A stretch of DNA of 62,765 nucleotides, taken from contig JAAEMV010000853.1 in NCBI GenBank assembly GCA_024225195.1, forward strand, positions 1 through 62,765, written 5' to 3'. Positions within the stretch are counted from its first letter, which is position 1; every line of letters begins with the position of its first letter. The notes beneath the pieces were generated by a model, which was not told the DNA's origin, made no database searches, and saw nothing but the letters and a program-made list of their open reading frames with translations. Source of the DNA: Planctomycetaceae bacterium (GTDB lineage Bacteria; Planctomycetota; Planctomycetia; Pirellulales; Pirellulaceae). Shown here piece after piece: positions 46,071-55,931 of this stretch. The position numbers and the translations under genes are program-made.

Positions 46071-47936
46071 TTATTCAACCGTAACGCTCTTGGCTAGATT
46101 TCTTGGCTTATCCACATCGCATCCCCTCAACAACGCAATGTGATACGAGAGCAATTGAAGTGGAATAGCGGATACAATTGGCTGTAAGTACTCCACCGTC
46201 TGCGGGATATAAATTACGTCATCTGCGACTTCTGCAATCCGTTCATCCCCCTCAGCAGCGATGGCAATCACCGGTCCACCACGAGCTTTGATCTCTTCGA
46301 GATTCGACATCACTTTTTCGTAGATAAAACCTTGCGGCATCACAAACACGCTTGGAGTCTGTTCGTCCACCAACGCGATTGGGCCGTGTTTCATTTCAGC
46401 CGCAGGATACCCCTCCGCGTGAATGTAACTAATCTCCTTCAACTTTAACGCGCCTTCGAGCGCGGTGGGGAAATTGTAGTGCCGACCAAGATAAAGAAAG
46501 TTATTGCAATCCTGATACTTCTTAGCAATCGCCGCGATGTGATCATTCTGCTTCAAAGCTAATTCAACCTTGTCGGGAATCTCTTGAATCCGGCTAATCA
46601 TCTTCCGGCCACGGTTGTAACTTAAGTGACGCAAACGACCAAGATAGAGCGACAACATCACAAGCGCCATGCACTGAGACGTGTAGGCTTTCGTTGAGGC
46701 GACACCAATTTCCGGGCCAGCGTGCAAATAAATCCCGCCATCGGCTTCTTGAGCAATGCTACTTCCAACGACATTACAAATCGCCATTGTCATATGCCCC
46801 TTTCGCTTCATCTCGCGCAAGGCTCCAAGCGTATCTGCCGTTTCTCCACTTTGCGTGATTGCAAAAAGCAAAGTCCCTTCATCCATAGGAGGATTCCGAT
46901 AGCGCAGTTCACTCGCATATTCAACTTCGACAGGAATCTGGGCAATATCCTCCAGCAAATATTCACCAACCAGTGACGAATGCCAACTTGTTCCACAAGC
47001 GGTAAACACGACTCGCTTAACTTTTAGTAGATCTTGAGGCGTCAAATTAAGTCCACCGAAGACCGCTGTTGCATCGTCTTCGTTCAAACGACCGCGCATC
47101 GTATTTCGCAACGATTCCGGTTGTTCAAATATTTCTTTAAGCATGTAGTGGTCGTAATCCCCCATTTCAACCTGATTGGATTCAACATCCAACACGCGTA
47201 CATGATGAGAAACGAGACCGGCATCTCGATGCGTAACCTCTAAAGAATCGGCGGTCAAAATTGCAACCTGATTGTCAGCCAGGTAGACAATCCGTTCGGT
47301 AAACCCAATCAAAGGTTGAGCGTCGCTGGCGAGGAAGTGCTCGCCATCCCCCACACCAATAACCAGCGGGCTACCAAGGCGGGCAGCAAAAATTGAATCT
47401 GGCCACTGTTTAAAAATGATTGCCAACCCGAAAGTTCCACGCAGTTGTCCAATCGCTTTCTTAATCGCGTCGACAGCAATTTCTGGCGTCGGGGAAACTT
47501 TTGAACTATCCGAGATCTGACTAAGGCAGTCCGCGATGAGGTGGGCGACAACTTCCGTGTCTGTTTCGGAATGAAATTCATAGCCTTTGGCTTTAAGACT
47601 TGTCCGGAGCTCCGCAAAATTTTCAATCACACCATTGTGTGCAATCGCCAACGTCTCTGCGCCTCCCAGATGCGGATGAGCATTGTCAACCGTTGCCGCT
47701 CCGTGCGTCGCCCATCGAGTGTGGCCAATCCCAATTCCAGAATCGCAGGGCGAAGCGGCAACTTCCTGAGCTAATCTCGCAATCCTACCGACTGATTTAG
47801 TGATGTTCAGCTGCCGTTCAGAGTTAATCGTAGCCGTTCCCGCGCTGTCGTAACCTCGGTACTCCAATCGCCGAAGACCCTCAAGCAAAAAATCTTGAGC
47901 CACACGCGGCCCAACGTATCCAACGATACCACACAT
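46071..47936 (-). CDS. glmS: Glutamine-fructose-6-phosphate aminotransferase (isomerising)
   Basis: A 621-residue enzyme making glucosamine-6-phosphate from fructose-6-phosphate and glutamine, first step of UDP-GlcNAc synthesis. The start at 47936 is fixed by the catalytic Cys directly after Met (MCGIVGYVG); an upstream in-frame ATG at 47999 would bury it. The GATase domain has GIGHTRWATHGA and HNGVIENF; two SIS domains follow (VVFTACGTSWHSSLVGEYLLE; FLYLGRHYNFPTALEGALKLKE), and the end is KPRNLAKSVTVE. I see no glmS ribozyme-like leader in the 300 bases upstream. Confidence 0.97.
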   Translation of the reverse strand: MCGIVGYVGPRVAQDFLLEGLRRLEYRGYDSAGTATINSERQLNITKSVGRIARLAQEVAASPCDSGIGIGHTRWATHGAATVDNAHPHLGGAETLAIAHNGVIENFAELRTSLKAKGYEFHSETDTEVVAHLIADCLSQISDSSKVSPTPEIAVDAIKKAIGQLRGTFGLAIIFKQWPDSIFAARLGSPLVIGVGDGEHFLASDAQPLIGFTERIVYLADNQVAILTADSLEVTHRDAGLVSHHVRVLDVESNQVEMGDYDHYMLKEIFEQPESLRNTMRGRLNEDDATAVFGGLNLTPQDLLKVKRVVFTACGTSWHSSLVGEYLLEDIAQIPVEVEYASELRYRNPPMDEGTLLFAITQSGETADTLGALREMKRKGHMTMAICNVVGSSIAQEADGGIYLHAGPEIGVASTKAYTSQCMALVMLSLYLGRLRHLSYNRGRKMISRIQEIPDKVELALKQNDHIAAIAKKYQDCNNFLYLGRHYNFPTALEGALKLKEISYIHAEGYPAAEMKHGPIALVDEQTPSVFVMPQGFIYEKVMSNLEEIKARGGPVIAIAAEGDERIAEVADDVIYIPQTVEYLQPIVSAIPLQLLSYHIALLRGCDVDKPRNLAKSVTVE

Positions 47937-48262
47937 ATTAATTACCCTAATTTGTTCGAACGGGATCGCTACCGGCACCAACGGGTTGAGCGATTCCATA
48001 GCAATGTATTTGATGAGAATTCTAGCTTAACAACCGTTCGCCCCCGTATGAAGGGAAGAATGAAACGAGGCATTTCAGTTTCAACGTAAATTAACAGAAT
48101 CAGAGTCGGATTAGACGGCCAATTCCTATTGCATCAGCCCATACGCGATTTCGATTCCTTGCAGGACCTGTTAAAACGGGTAAGATCGGGCAGGCTAGGC
48201 CACGCCTCTACAGTAGCTCCGGCACAACCAAGTTCCCTATTTCGTTCAACACCGATTTTCCA
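47937..48262. other. Divergent region between glmS and the isomerase-like gene
   Basis: About 325 bases with no gene. AGGG before the glmS start and promoters for both genes are expected; no riboswitch or ribozyme core is seen. Confidence 0.35.
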
Positions 48263-49909
48263 ATGACAAAAACTAAAACTTCTGCGCCCAAGACGATTGC
48301 TCTGATCGCCAGTGGTGACCTTCGTACTTCCGCCAATGAAGTCTGCTGGGCCGCCCAATTAGAAATGGAAAAGGAACTAGCCAAGGCAGTCAAAAGCTGC
48401 GGTTTTCAATTAAAACGGGCTCACCAGCCAAAGCGCGGATCCAAGCATGGATTTATTGATTCTCAAAAAAAAGGCATGGAAGTTTTTGCCAACATTGATC
48501 CCGAAATGCCGATCATCGTTGCCGAAGCCGTCTGGCAATACTCTCATCATGTTCTTCCTGGATTACTCACTCACCGAGGCCCTATTCTTACTGTCGCCAA
48601 CTGGTCAGGCCAATGGCCCGGACTCGTAGGCATGCTAAACCTCAACGGCTCCCTCACAAAAGCCGGTGTTAATTACAGTACGCTCTGGGCCGAGGATTTT
48701 TCAGATAAGAAATTCATCAAGAAATTCAACACCTGGCTGGAAACTGGAAAAGTCAGACATACTACCAATCACGCTACGCCGATTCGAAAAATTAAAATCC
48801 CTGAGGCATGCGAAACAACAGGCCAAAAACTGGCCACAGAATTGCAAACACAAAAAGCGATCATGGGAGTCTTTGACGAAGGCTGCATGGGAATGTTTAA
48901 CGCAATCATTCCAGATCACTTATTGAATCCCACAGGCGTCTTCAAAGAACGACTTAGCCAATCTGCACTCTACTTTGAATCAACTCAGGTCACTAACCAA
49001 GAGGCTGATGATGTCAGGGATTGGATGACCAAAAAAGGAATGAAATTTGAAACAGGAAAGCAACACGCCAAACATCTTACTGACAAACAAATTCGTCTTC
49101 AGTGCAAAATGTACATCGCTGCTGTTCGAATTGCTGATGATTTTGGTTGTGATACGATCGGCATTCAATATCAACAAGGATTGAAAGACTTAATGCCAGC
49201 CAGCGATCTTGTCGAAGGCACGCTAAACAATCAGCAAAGGCCACCCGTCAAGAGTCGCGATGGAAAACGTACTCTCTATCGTGGCCAACCGTTGCCGCAT
49301 TTCAATGAAGTCGATCAATGTGCCGGACTCGATGGCCTAATGACTTATCGCATCCACAAAACACTTAAACAGCCGGTCGAAAACACGCTTCATGATCTTC
49401 GCTGGGGCGATTGGGATGAATCAGGAACGACCGACCAATATGTTTGGGTTTTTCTAATCAGCGGGAGCGTTCCTCCCGCCCACTTGATCGGTGGTTGGAG
49501 CGGAGCGACAAGTTACCGCCAACCGGCAATGTATTTCCCTAACGGTGGAGGAACGATTCAGGGAGTTTCCAAGCCGGGAGAAATTGTCTGGTCGAGAATT
49601 TTTGTCGCCAACAATCGACTCCACATGGACATCGGTCGCGCCGGCGTCGTTCAACTTCCTGAATCGGAAACCCAGCGACGCCTCGAAGCAACAACTCCGC
49701 AATGGCCAATCATGCATGCCGTCACTTACGGAGTCAGCCGGGATCAAATGATGGCGAGACACCAAAGTAACCACATTCAGGTCGCCTACGCTCACACGGC
49801 TCAAGACGCTGACAATGCCGCGCTTACGAAGGCAGCTATGGCAAAACATCTCGGCATGGTGGTTAACATGTGCGGTGAAAAAGCGGATGGCAGCGGATGG
49901 GCCAGTTAG
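48263..49909 (+). CDS. L-fucose/L-arabinose isomerase-like protein
   Basis: A 548-residue cytoplasmic protein with the general layout of the L-fucose/L-arabinose isomerase superfamily: an N-terminal Rossmann-like part ([39 protein letters not shown]), a middle domain with [17 protein letters not shown] and [18 protein letters not shown], and a C-terminal beta barrel ([37 protein letters not shown]). Glu and Asp in FDEGCMGM and the late HQSNHIQ His may serve as metal ligands. Such proteins are frequent in planctomycetes and often annotated as fucose isomerase-like; the substrate is not shown. Confidence 0.75.
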   Translation: MTKTKTSAPKTIALIASGDLRTSANEVCWAAQLEMEKELAKAVKSCGFQLKRAHQPKRGSKHGFIDSQKKGMEVFANIDPEMPIIVAEAVWQYSHHVLPGLLTHRGPILTVANWSGQWPGLVGMLNLNGSLTKAGVNYSTLWAEDFSDKKFIKKFNTWLETGKVRHTTNHATPIRKIKIPEACETTGQKLATELQTQKAIMGVFDEGCMGMFNAIIPDHLLNPTGVFKERLSQSALYFESTQVTNQEADDVRDWMTKKGMKFETGKQHAKHLTDKQIRLQCKMYIAAVRIADDFGCDTIGIQYQQGLKDLMPASDLVEGTLNNQQRPPVKSRDGKRTLYRGQPLPHFNEVDQCAGLDGLMTYRIHKTLKQPVENTLHDLRWGDWDESGTTDQYVWVFLISGSVPPAHLIGGWSGATSYRQPAMYFPNGGGTIQGVSKPGEIVWSRIFVANNRLHMDIGRAGVVQLPESETQRRLEATTPQWPIMHAVTYGVSRDQMMARHQSNHIQVAYAHTAQDADNAALTKAAMAKHLGMVVNMCGEKADGSGWAS

Positions 49910-50017
49910 TTTTAGTACTCATCCCCCCAAGAACCTCGTGAAACGAGCAGTCGCTGGCAAGCCTGCATTATTGAAGCTCAATTCCATCCACCTTTAAGTC
50001 GTCATTGAAAAACAAAC

Positions 50018-51235
50018 ATGTCCTCACTCCGCGCTGAAGTAATCTCTATCGGCGACGAAATGACCAGCGGTATTCGTCTCGATACGAACTCACAATGGCT
50101 GAGTAGTCAATTGGGAGAAATTGGCATTGAAGTGGCCTTCCACACCACCGTCGGCGATGACCTTGAAGACAATGTCGACGTATTTCGGCACGCCGCAAAT
50201 CGTGTAGACGTCGTAATTGCCACTGGTGGCCTCGGCCCAACGGCCGATGATTTAACGCGATTGGCGATTGCCCAAATGGCTGATGTTCCTTTGGTCACTC
50301 ACCCGGAAATATTGACTCGCATTCGCTCAATGTTTGAATCTCGGGGTCGTGAGATGCCCGAAAACAATTCGATTCAGGCGGAATTCCCCCAAGGTGCCGT
50401 GGCTATCGACAACCCGGAAGGAACTGCTCCCGGAATTGATTTTCGAATGCGACGCCAAGACGGAAGCGATTGCCGAATCATCGCGTTGCCGGGAGTCCCT
50501 GTCGAAATGAAACAAATGTGGTCTCAGTCCGTTGAAGCGAGCTTGAAAACACAAGCAGGCAATTCATCCATCATCCACCACCACACACTCCATTGCTTTG
50601 GTTCCGGCGAGAGCCATATTGAATCACTACTCCCCAATCTAGTTCAACGCGGACGAGATCCCCAAGTAGGAATCACAGCCAGCTCGGCGACAATTTCCCT
50701 ACGTGTCTCAACCAGCGGTTCGACTCAAGCGGATTGCATGAACAAGATGCAACCAACAATCCAAACGATCCGCCAGACGCTTGGCCAGCTTGTGTTCGGT
50801 GAAAACGGCATCGAACTCCAACAGGTCGTCCACAATCTTCTGACGAATCAACAACAAAAACTTGCCGTCATTGACGCCGGACTCCAAGGGGTCGTCGGTG
50901 AGCGGCTAAGCCAGATCACCAACCCGACATCTCTAATCTGCGCGAACGAAACCCGCGAACAAATGCCAGCGCCCGATGAGATGACAAGCCTTATTGAATC
51001 AAGCGGCGCAACACTGGGTATTGCCATTGGTCCCATCGACCGCACGTCTGATCTAGTTCGAAATGGGCAATCGTTTTATCAAGTGATGATCTTTGAATCG
51101 CCCACAGTCCAACAGACTCAATTTCGATACAGCGGCCATTCGGGCTGGCGGGAAGAACGCGCCATCAAGGAAGTCCTTAATCATTTGAGACTTTACCTTG
51201 CTTCAGATCGAAGCCAATTAGATCGAAGCCAATAA
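50018..51235 (+). CDS. CinA-like protein with degenerate C-terminal domain
   Basis: A 405-residue CinA-type protein. The N-terminal COG1058 (MoCF-like) domain is intact: AEVISIGDEMTSGIRLDTNS, IATGGLGPTADDLTRLAIAQ and the ALPGVPVEMKQMW block; in full-length CinA this domain hydrolyses ADP-ribose-type nucleotides. The C-terminal domain, normally a nicotinamide-mononucleotide deamidase with a motif A-E-S-C-T-G-G, reads V-I-D-A-G-L-Q-G at residues 284-291, so the catalytic Ser is Ala287 and the Thr-Gly-Gly is lost; GERLSQ still follows as in active ones. Deamidase activity is therefore unlikely. The stop codon lies inside a 15-bp tandem repeat that added SDRSQ-LDRSQ to the tail. Confidence 0.88.
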   Translation: MSSLRAEVISIGDEMTSGIRLDTNSQWLSSQLGEIGIEVAFHTTVGDDLEDNVDVFRHAANRVDVVIATGGLGPTADDLTRLAIAQMADVPLVTHPEILTRIRSMFESRGREMPENNSIQAEFPQGAVAIDNPEGTAPGIDFRMRRQDGSDCRIIALPGVPVEMKQMWSQSVEASLKTQAGNSSIIHHHTLHCFGSGESHIESLLPNLVQRGRDPQVGITASSATISLRVSTSGSTQADCMNKMQPTIQTIRQTLGQLVFGENGIELQQVVHNLLTNQQQKLAVIDAGLQGVVGERLSQITNPTSLICANETREQMPAPDEMTSLIESSGATLGIAIGPIDRTSDLVRNGQSFYQVMIFESPTVQQTQFRYSGHSGWREERAIKEVLNHLRLYLASDRSQLDRSQ

Positions 51236-51248
51236 GATCGAAGCCCCA
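51204..51248. repeat. Three tandem 15-bp units over the cinA-like stop codon
   Basis: CAGATCGAAGCCAAT, TAGATCGAAGCCAAT and AAGATCGAAGCCCCA are head to tail. The first two encode SDRSQ and LDRSQ in frame; the stop TAA (51233-51235) spans the junction of units two and three. Confidence 0.9.
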
Positions 51249-51287
51249 AGCAAGTCTTTTTACTCCTCCACACTGGACAAGCGTTCG

Positions 51288-52043
51288 TCACTCCTCGACT
51301 TCGCCAGCATCCGTTTGACCAGATTCAAGCCCGATGCCAAGAATAGCCGCAATCGCGATGGCTGCAGTTTCCACTCTCAAAATAGAAGGTCCCAGTCGCA
51401 CCGGTTGAAACCCTAATTCTTGAGAGAGCGTATTTTCCTCGTCATCAAATCCTCCTTCAGGACCAATGGCGACGACAACTTCGACCGGCATTTCCTCAAG
51501 ACACCTACTCGACACGTCTAAAATTGTCTGGCCTTGGTACGGGTCAGCAATGAGCTTAAGCGCATCGGTTTCAAGCATTCCAGATAAATTAGCAAGCGTC
51601 GACTCACTTTCGATTTTCATCAACCGATTACGACCGCATTGCTTCGAAGCTTCCACGACTTGTTTTTGTAACCTCTGGACAACCTTTTCATTCGCCACCG
51701 CCACGGAGCGGTTGGACTTCAAGGGAATGAGACGTCCGACTCCCAATTCAACCAGTTTTTCAACTAATACCTTTTGACGATCTCCTTTCGGAAGTGCAAC
51801 CGCGAGCGTAATGCTTGCCTTGATTCCTCGGGGGACGACCCGCTGACTTTTAATACTGAGCCATAATCGTTTTTTCTCGATCTGATCAATCAATGCGTCG
51901 TATTCAGTCCCCGTGCCGTCAAAGAGCACGATCTGATCTCCTGCGTTAAAACGCATGACCTGAATCGCATGCCGCGCTTGCTCCCCTTCCAGCATAATCT
52001 TGCCGTTATTTGGGGTGGATTGCGTAAAAAAACGGTAAGACAT
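51288..52043 (-). CDS. rsmE: 16S rRNA (uracil-1498-N3) methyltransferase
   Basis: A 251-residue SPOUT methyltransferase. It has an N-terminal PUA-like part (GEQARHAIQVMRFNAGDQIVLFDG) and the trefoil-knot SPOUT domain: ALPKGDRQKVLVEKLVELGV, EASKQCGRNRLMKIE, AIGPEGGFDDEE and LGPSILRVETAAIAIAAILG. These are the full RsmE signatures, with SAM bound at the knot. Slightly extended acidic tail (ESGQTDAGEVEE). Single gene, converging on the cinA-like gene. Confidence 0.96.
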   Translation of the reverse strand: MSYRFFTQSTPNNGKIMLEGEQARHAIQVMRFNAGDQIVLFDGTGTEYDALIDQIEKKRLWLSIKSQRVVPRGIKASITLAVALPKGDRQKVLVEKLVELGVGRLIPLKSNRSVAVANEKVVQRLQKQVVEASKQCGRNRLMKIESESTLANLSGMLETDALKLIADPYQGQTILDVSSRCLEEMPVEVVVAIGPEGGFDDEENTLSQELGFQPVRLGPSILRVETAAIAIAAILGIGLESGQTDAGEVEE

Positions 52044-52188
52044 CTACCAAGCCCGCTAGTTTGATCTGGTGTAGTGTTCTCTATTAGTTAGACTATGCCG
52101 AGAACTTAATTGTAGCGACAGACGCAAGCTCCGATTTCGTAAACCAATCGGTTCTCAATTTTTTATTCCGAATTCACAAGCGAACGTT

Positions 52189-52875
52189 ATGCCTGAAATA
52201 GTTTATCCTCAGGAATCTGGCGAGCCAGTCGTCGTCGACCTCAAAGATCCATATTGGGCGGCTTTTCTGGCATGGATCTGGCCCGGTGCCGGCCACTTTT
52301 ACCAGAAGAGGTATGCGAAAGGCTTCTTGTTCATGATCTGCATCCTGAGCACCTACTTTTTTGGTCTTGGGATTGGACAGGGACGCGTCGTTTATGCTTC
52401 CTTCAAACCAGGTAATTTGCGTTGGCAATTTGTCTGTCAATTAGGCGTGGGCGCTCCCGCCCTGCCAGCGATCATTCAGTCGATGAAAACTAAAAAAGGC
52501 GGTGACCCTTACTGGGTTCTTTGTGAACGATTTCCTGCTGACTATTCAAACTCGAGCTTAGCATTTCACAAAATCACACCCGAAAATAATAACGACTATA
52601 CAGGTGAGACGATTAAAGATGGATTCATGGCTCCCCCCGGAGGCATGAACAACCTCCGTCGCCGCTCTCGCGTGCAAACAGACACCCTCGGTCGCTGGCA
52701 TTTTGAAGGGAAACACTACTTCGAAATGGGAACCTTGTTTACCGTCATCGCCGGCCTACTCAACTTGCTTGCTGTCTACGATGCGTTTTGTGGACCTGCG
52801 ATCATCACACCAGCACAACGAGAGATGCTTGAATCAAAGAAGAAAAAGAAGACTAAGAAAAAATCCAAACAGTAA
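52189..52875 (+). CDS. Membrane protein, planctomycete type (possibly DUF6677)
   Basis: A 228-residue protein with TM2-like start: residues 20-60 (YWAAFLAWIWPGAGHFYQKRYAKGF with a hydrophobic continuation FLFMICILSTYFFGLGIG) and another hydrophobic segment near 190-206 (LFTVIAGLLNLLAVYDAF). The middle is soluble and polar; the C-terminus is a strong Lys block (KKKKKTKKKSKQ). The pattern matches, from memory, a planctomycete family annotated as DUF6677; no function is known. A 74-residue membrane protein gene follows 72 bases downstream on the same strand. Confidence 0.72.
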   Translation: MPEIVYPQESGEPVVVDLKDPYWAAFLAWIWPGAGHFYQKRYAKGFLFMICILSTYFFGLGIGQGRVVYASFKPGNLRWQFVCQLGVGAPALPAIIQSMKTKKGGDPYWVLCERFPADYSNSSLAFHKITPENNNDYTGETIKDGFMAPPGGMNNLRRRSRVQTDTLGRWHFEGKHYFEMGTLFTVIAGLLNLLAVYDAFCGPAIITPAQREMLESKKKKKTKKKSKQ

Positions 52876-52947
52876 CGACACCCAACCTTTAATTTCCCCG
52901 AATCTAAACGGGCAAGCCCTTTCGCTAAACACATTGCTGGTAAACTG

Positions 52948-53172
52948 ATGAACGTTTTTTCAATAGTAGATCTCGACCATTTACTTCTGGCTGCAATTCC
53001 GCAGATCTGGTACGCACTTCCGTTGATCGTTGTGGTTAGCCTCGTTTACGGAGCGACCCGCCATGAAAATTTGCGTGAAATCCTTGCCCACTCATTACGA
53101 AATGCGGTTTGGTGCGTTGGGTTTATGTCGATCATTTTCTTTTTAATCTGGATCGCTGGGTTCTGGAACTAG
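52948..53172 (+). CDS. 74-residue membrane protein, function unknown
   Basis: A short protein with two hydrophobic helices (residues about 19-36, IWYALPLIVVVSLVYGAT; and 51-71, VWCVGFMSIIFFLIWIAGF) linked by a polar loop with RHENLREILAHSLRNA. Its position 72 bases after the 228-residue membrane protein gene suggests one transcript. No clear Shine-Dalgarno sequence precedes the ATG. The family is not recognised, but the well-formed two-helix hairpin argues for a real gene. Confidence 0.62.
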   Translation: MNVFSIVDLDHLLLAAIPQIWYALPLIVVVSLVYGATRHENLREILAHSLRNAVWCVGFMSIIFFLIWIAGFWN

Positions 53173-53294
53173 CTCCAGTTTTTCTTACCCAACCACCCAA
53201 CTTCAATTATTATTTTTGAAAATCTCATCGCAAGCAGTTGATTTCTCAAGCCAACATCGCAATCATTGGCACGGGCAGTGATTGGGAGAACATC

Positions 53295-55112
53295 ATGCGG
53301 TCAGAAATTTTTGTGCGTCGGTTTGTTTCAAAAGTAACGCCCGACAGAATCCTAAGGATTCTCTTTTGTTTTATCTTTTGCTGCTCCGTCCTTCTTTTTA
53401 TCCCAAGTCTCTTCATGGGCTCTGCTGTAGCACAAACCGCAACGCCCACTGAAATCAATGACCATCTGCAGGCTGGCGAGTTCTCAGTAGCCCTCAAACT
53501 TGCAGACTCTCTGCCGGCCCAACCTCGTGACCAATGGCTTTCAAAAATCTCAGACCGGCAATATAGTTCGGGGGCCTACCAGACGGCCTACGACACCGCC
53601 GGCATGATCGATGGTGAACGAGCTCGTTCCGATTCACTTTCTAACCTCTATGCAAATCACAACCGGCCCTTGGCAGCCGCCCGCGGAGGAATCACGGAAT
53701 CAGATTTCCAACCGTTAATCGATCTGATCCAGGGTACGATTCAGCCTGATTCTTGGCAGGATACTGGACAGGGACTCGGCACAATCCAGGCCTTCCCCGC
53801 GGGTGTCTTTGTTAACTCTTCAGGGGTTCTGTCCAGAATCAAAGGACAAAAAATAAACGGCTTGACAGAGGTTTGGCGACAGGCTGCGTCCAAAGGTAAA
53901 AAGGGCGCAATTACTTGGCCCAGTCCTCTTCGGAAAGTTTCACTACCGCGTCTAGAACGAGCGGCACAACTACTCACCGCACAGGGGCAACCGCTTGATG
54001 AATCAATGCGAAACCTCGCCGGCCTCTACGCGATAACTCACCTAATTTTCTATCCGGAAACTGGGGATATCGTAGTCGCTGGCCCAGCCGGCCCTTGGGA
54101 TTTCGATGAAAATCAGCGAGCCGTAAACCCCCGTTCGGGCAAGCCGACGCTGCAACTCGATGATCTTGTGAACTGTCTCCGAAATGCTAACACCCACAAC
54201 GGGAAATTTGGGTGCTCTATCACACCGCGTCAGGAAAACTTGGTCGCCACCAAAAACTTTCTGGCTTCGACATCGCTTACCGGACGCCAATGGTCAAACA
54301 AAGCGAAATCCACGCTTGGTGAACAGGACATCGAAGTCTTCGGCATCCCACGCGGCACCCATACAGCCCGGGTTCTGGTAGAAGCGGATTACCGAATGAA
54401 GCTATTGGGAATGGGGCTGGAAAAAAGCATTCCGGAAATCCCCAGCTACATGGATAGATTAAAACTAAAACCTGACGGAACCCTGCCCTCATTCTCCGTT
54501 GTCCGATGGTGGTTCACACTCAATGACCAACCTGTTTCGACAAATCCTGACGAAACCGTTTTTACGTTTTCCGGTTCAAGTGTCAAAGTGCTTAGTGAAA
54601 ACGAATTCGTCGGTCATAACGGTGAGCGAATCCACACTGGGAAATCTGATATTCCAACACGCGGTTTCGCGCGAGATTTCACAAGTCACTTCAGTGAGAT
54701 TTCAAAAAAGTATCCCGTTTACAATCAACTTAAAAACATCTTTGATCTCGCACTTGTTGCGGAAATTGTTCGCCAAAAAAATACTAGCGGAAAAGCCGAC
54801 TGGGAACAGACCTTTTTCGGCACGCCTAACGAACCAGTCAACTCGAGTCCAATTCAATCTCAATTGGCTTACCCAATGAAAAGGGATCACGCCGCCACCG
54901 AGGTCCAATCGGTTGTCAGCGAGAAATATCTTCGCTTACGCAAACCCGGTAACCGACGCGATTTTCACATCCTTGGGGTCAGCGGCGGTGTTTCAGTCTC
55001 TTCCGCAGATCGATTGACCGAAGCGATCATTCAAAAAACAAACTCTAAGTTAGCTGACCGCCTAAAAAACCAAACTCCTGATTCACAAATGCAACGATGG
55101 TGGTGGGATTAG
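53295..55112 (+). CDS. Exported DUF1598-like protein
   Basis: A 605-residue exported protein. The ATG at 53295 follows GGGAGA and gives a signal peptide (FCFIFCCSVLLFIPSLFMGS, cleavage near AVAQ). The N-terminal 80 residues are helical; then comes the segment LIDLIQGTIQPDSWQDTG with FPAGVFVNSSGVL, and further on GDIVVAGPAGPW and KLLGMGLEKSIPEIPSYMDRL. These blocks are, from memory, those of DUF1598 (Pfam), a family known from Rhodopirellula and relatives. A C-terminal 90 residues follows with a conserved-looking Trp motif (MQRWWWD end). Function unknown; likely in the cell envelope. Confidence 0.8.
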   Translation: MRSEIFVRRFVSKVTPDRILRILFCFIFCCSVLLFIPSLFMGSAVAQTATPTEINDHLQAGEFSVALKLADSLPAQPRDQWLSKISDRQYSSGAYQTAYDTAGMIDGERARSDSLSNLYANHNRPLAAARGGITESDFQPLIDLIQGTIQPDSWQDTGQGLGTIQAFPAGVFVNSSGVLSRIKGQKINGLTEVWRQAASKGKKGAITWPSPLRKVSLPRLERAAQLLTAQGQPLDESMRNLAGLYAITHLIFYPETGDIVVAGPAGPWDFDENQRAVNPRSGKPTLQLDDLVNCLRNANTHNGKFGCSITPRQENLVATKNFLASTSLTGRQWSNKAKSTLGEQDIEVFGIPRGTHTARVLVEADYRMKLLGMGLEKSIPEIPSYMDRLKLKPDGTLPSFSVVRWWFTLNDQPVSTNPDETVFTFSGSSVKVLSENEFVGHNGERIHTGKSDIPTRGFARDFTSHFSEISKKYPVYNQLKNIFDLALVAEIVRQKNTSGKADWEQTFFGTPNEPVNSSPIQSQLAYPMKRDHAATEVQSVVSEKYLRLRKPGNRRDFHILGVSGGVSVSSADRLTEAIIQKTNSKLADRLKNQTPDSQMQRWWWD

Positions 55113-55190
55113 CAACCAACCCACTCTCTAAGTCTCGCAACAAAAAATCGCCCCCTAAAAATCGCACCGAAAAAACGAACAGTGCCGCGG

Positions 55191-55931
55191 CTATCGAAAT
55201 AGATTATCGTCGGCAAACGGGTGAATCGGAGCATCGAATTTCGGCTTCGGTTGCGACTCCAAACACGCTCTGGCAAAGGCAAGATCCTGCTTAGACGTGA
55301 TTTTGATGTTAAAAACAGATCCCTTGACGATCGCAACAGGATGCCCCAATTCCTCGGCCAGTTGCGACTCATCGGTTGGTTTTAGTTCGCCGCGATTAGC
55401 AAACATCGAAATCAGTAATTCTCGTTCGAAAACCTGCGGAGTCTGAGCCTCATATAAATGAGAACGATCGACTGTTTTATCTACCGCACCACCATTTTTA
55501 GATAATTTCAATGTGCTGGTCACTGGAACAGCAGGAATCACTGCGGAGTTCGTTTTGGAAGATTGAAAGACTGATTCAATTAAATCTGCATTGAGACAAG
55601 GCCGTGCAGCGTCATGAATCACGACGTGAGTCGAATCGGAGTCGACCTTCGCCAACGCATTTTGAACTGAGTCCGAACGCTCTGCACCACCGAGAACAAC
55701 CTCAACACCGAGCACCGCTAGGTTGGGGCCATACTTTCCGAGAAACTCATCTTTATCTTCAGGGGAAATAACGATGATGACTTGCTTCACGTCATTGCGT
55801 TTCAAAAACAACTCGGCTGAATATAACCAAACAGCTTTGCGGTTGAGCAATGCAAACGGCTTCTTGTAATTTGGATCACGAAACCGGCTACTTTTACCCG
55901 CCGCAGCGAGAATCACGGAAAACTTTGGCAT
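55191..55931 (-). CDS. ispD: 2-C-methyl-D-erythritol 4-phosphate cytidylyltransferase
   Basis: A 246-residue nucleotidyltransferase of the non-mevalonate isoprenoid pathway (MEP plus CTP to CDP-ME). Motifs: VILAAAGKSSRF with the nucleotide-binding loop, KKPFALLNRKAVW, GGAERSDSVQNAL, VVIHDAARPCL, and EAQTPQVF, plus the late KITSKQDLAFA. A Lys/Arg at the CTP-binding positions is kept (K and R in the first loop). AAAGG precedes the start. It converges with the DUF1598-like gene, stops 79 bases apart. Confidence 0.96.
   Translation of the reverse strand: MPKFSVILAAAGKSSRFRDPNYKKPFALLNRKAVWLYSAELFLKRNDVKQVIIVISPEDKDEFLGKYGPNLAVLGVEVVLGGAERSDSVQNALAKVDSDSTHVVIHDAARPCLNADLIESVFQSSKTNSAVIPAVPVTSTLKLSKNGGAVDKTVDRSHLYEAQTPQVFERELLISMFANRGELKPTDESQLAEELGHPVAIVKGSVFNIKITSKQDLAFARACLESQPKPKFDAPIHPFADDNLFR

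Noticed and set aside
47937-48262. glmS ribozyme upstream of glmS
   Set aside because: I looked for the ribozyme core and saw none; the glmS leader in this lineage is ordinary.
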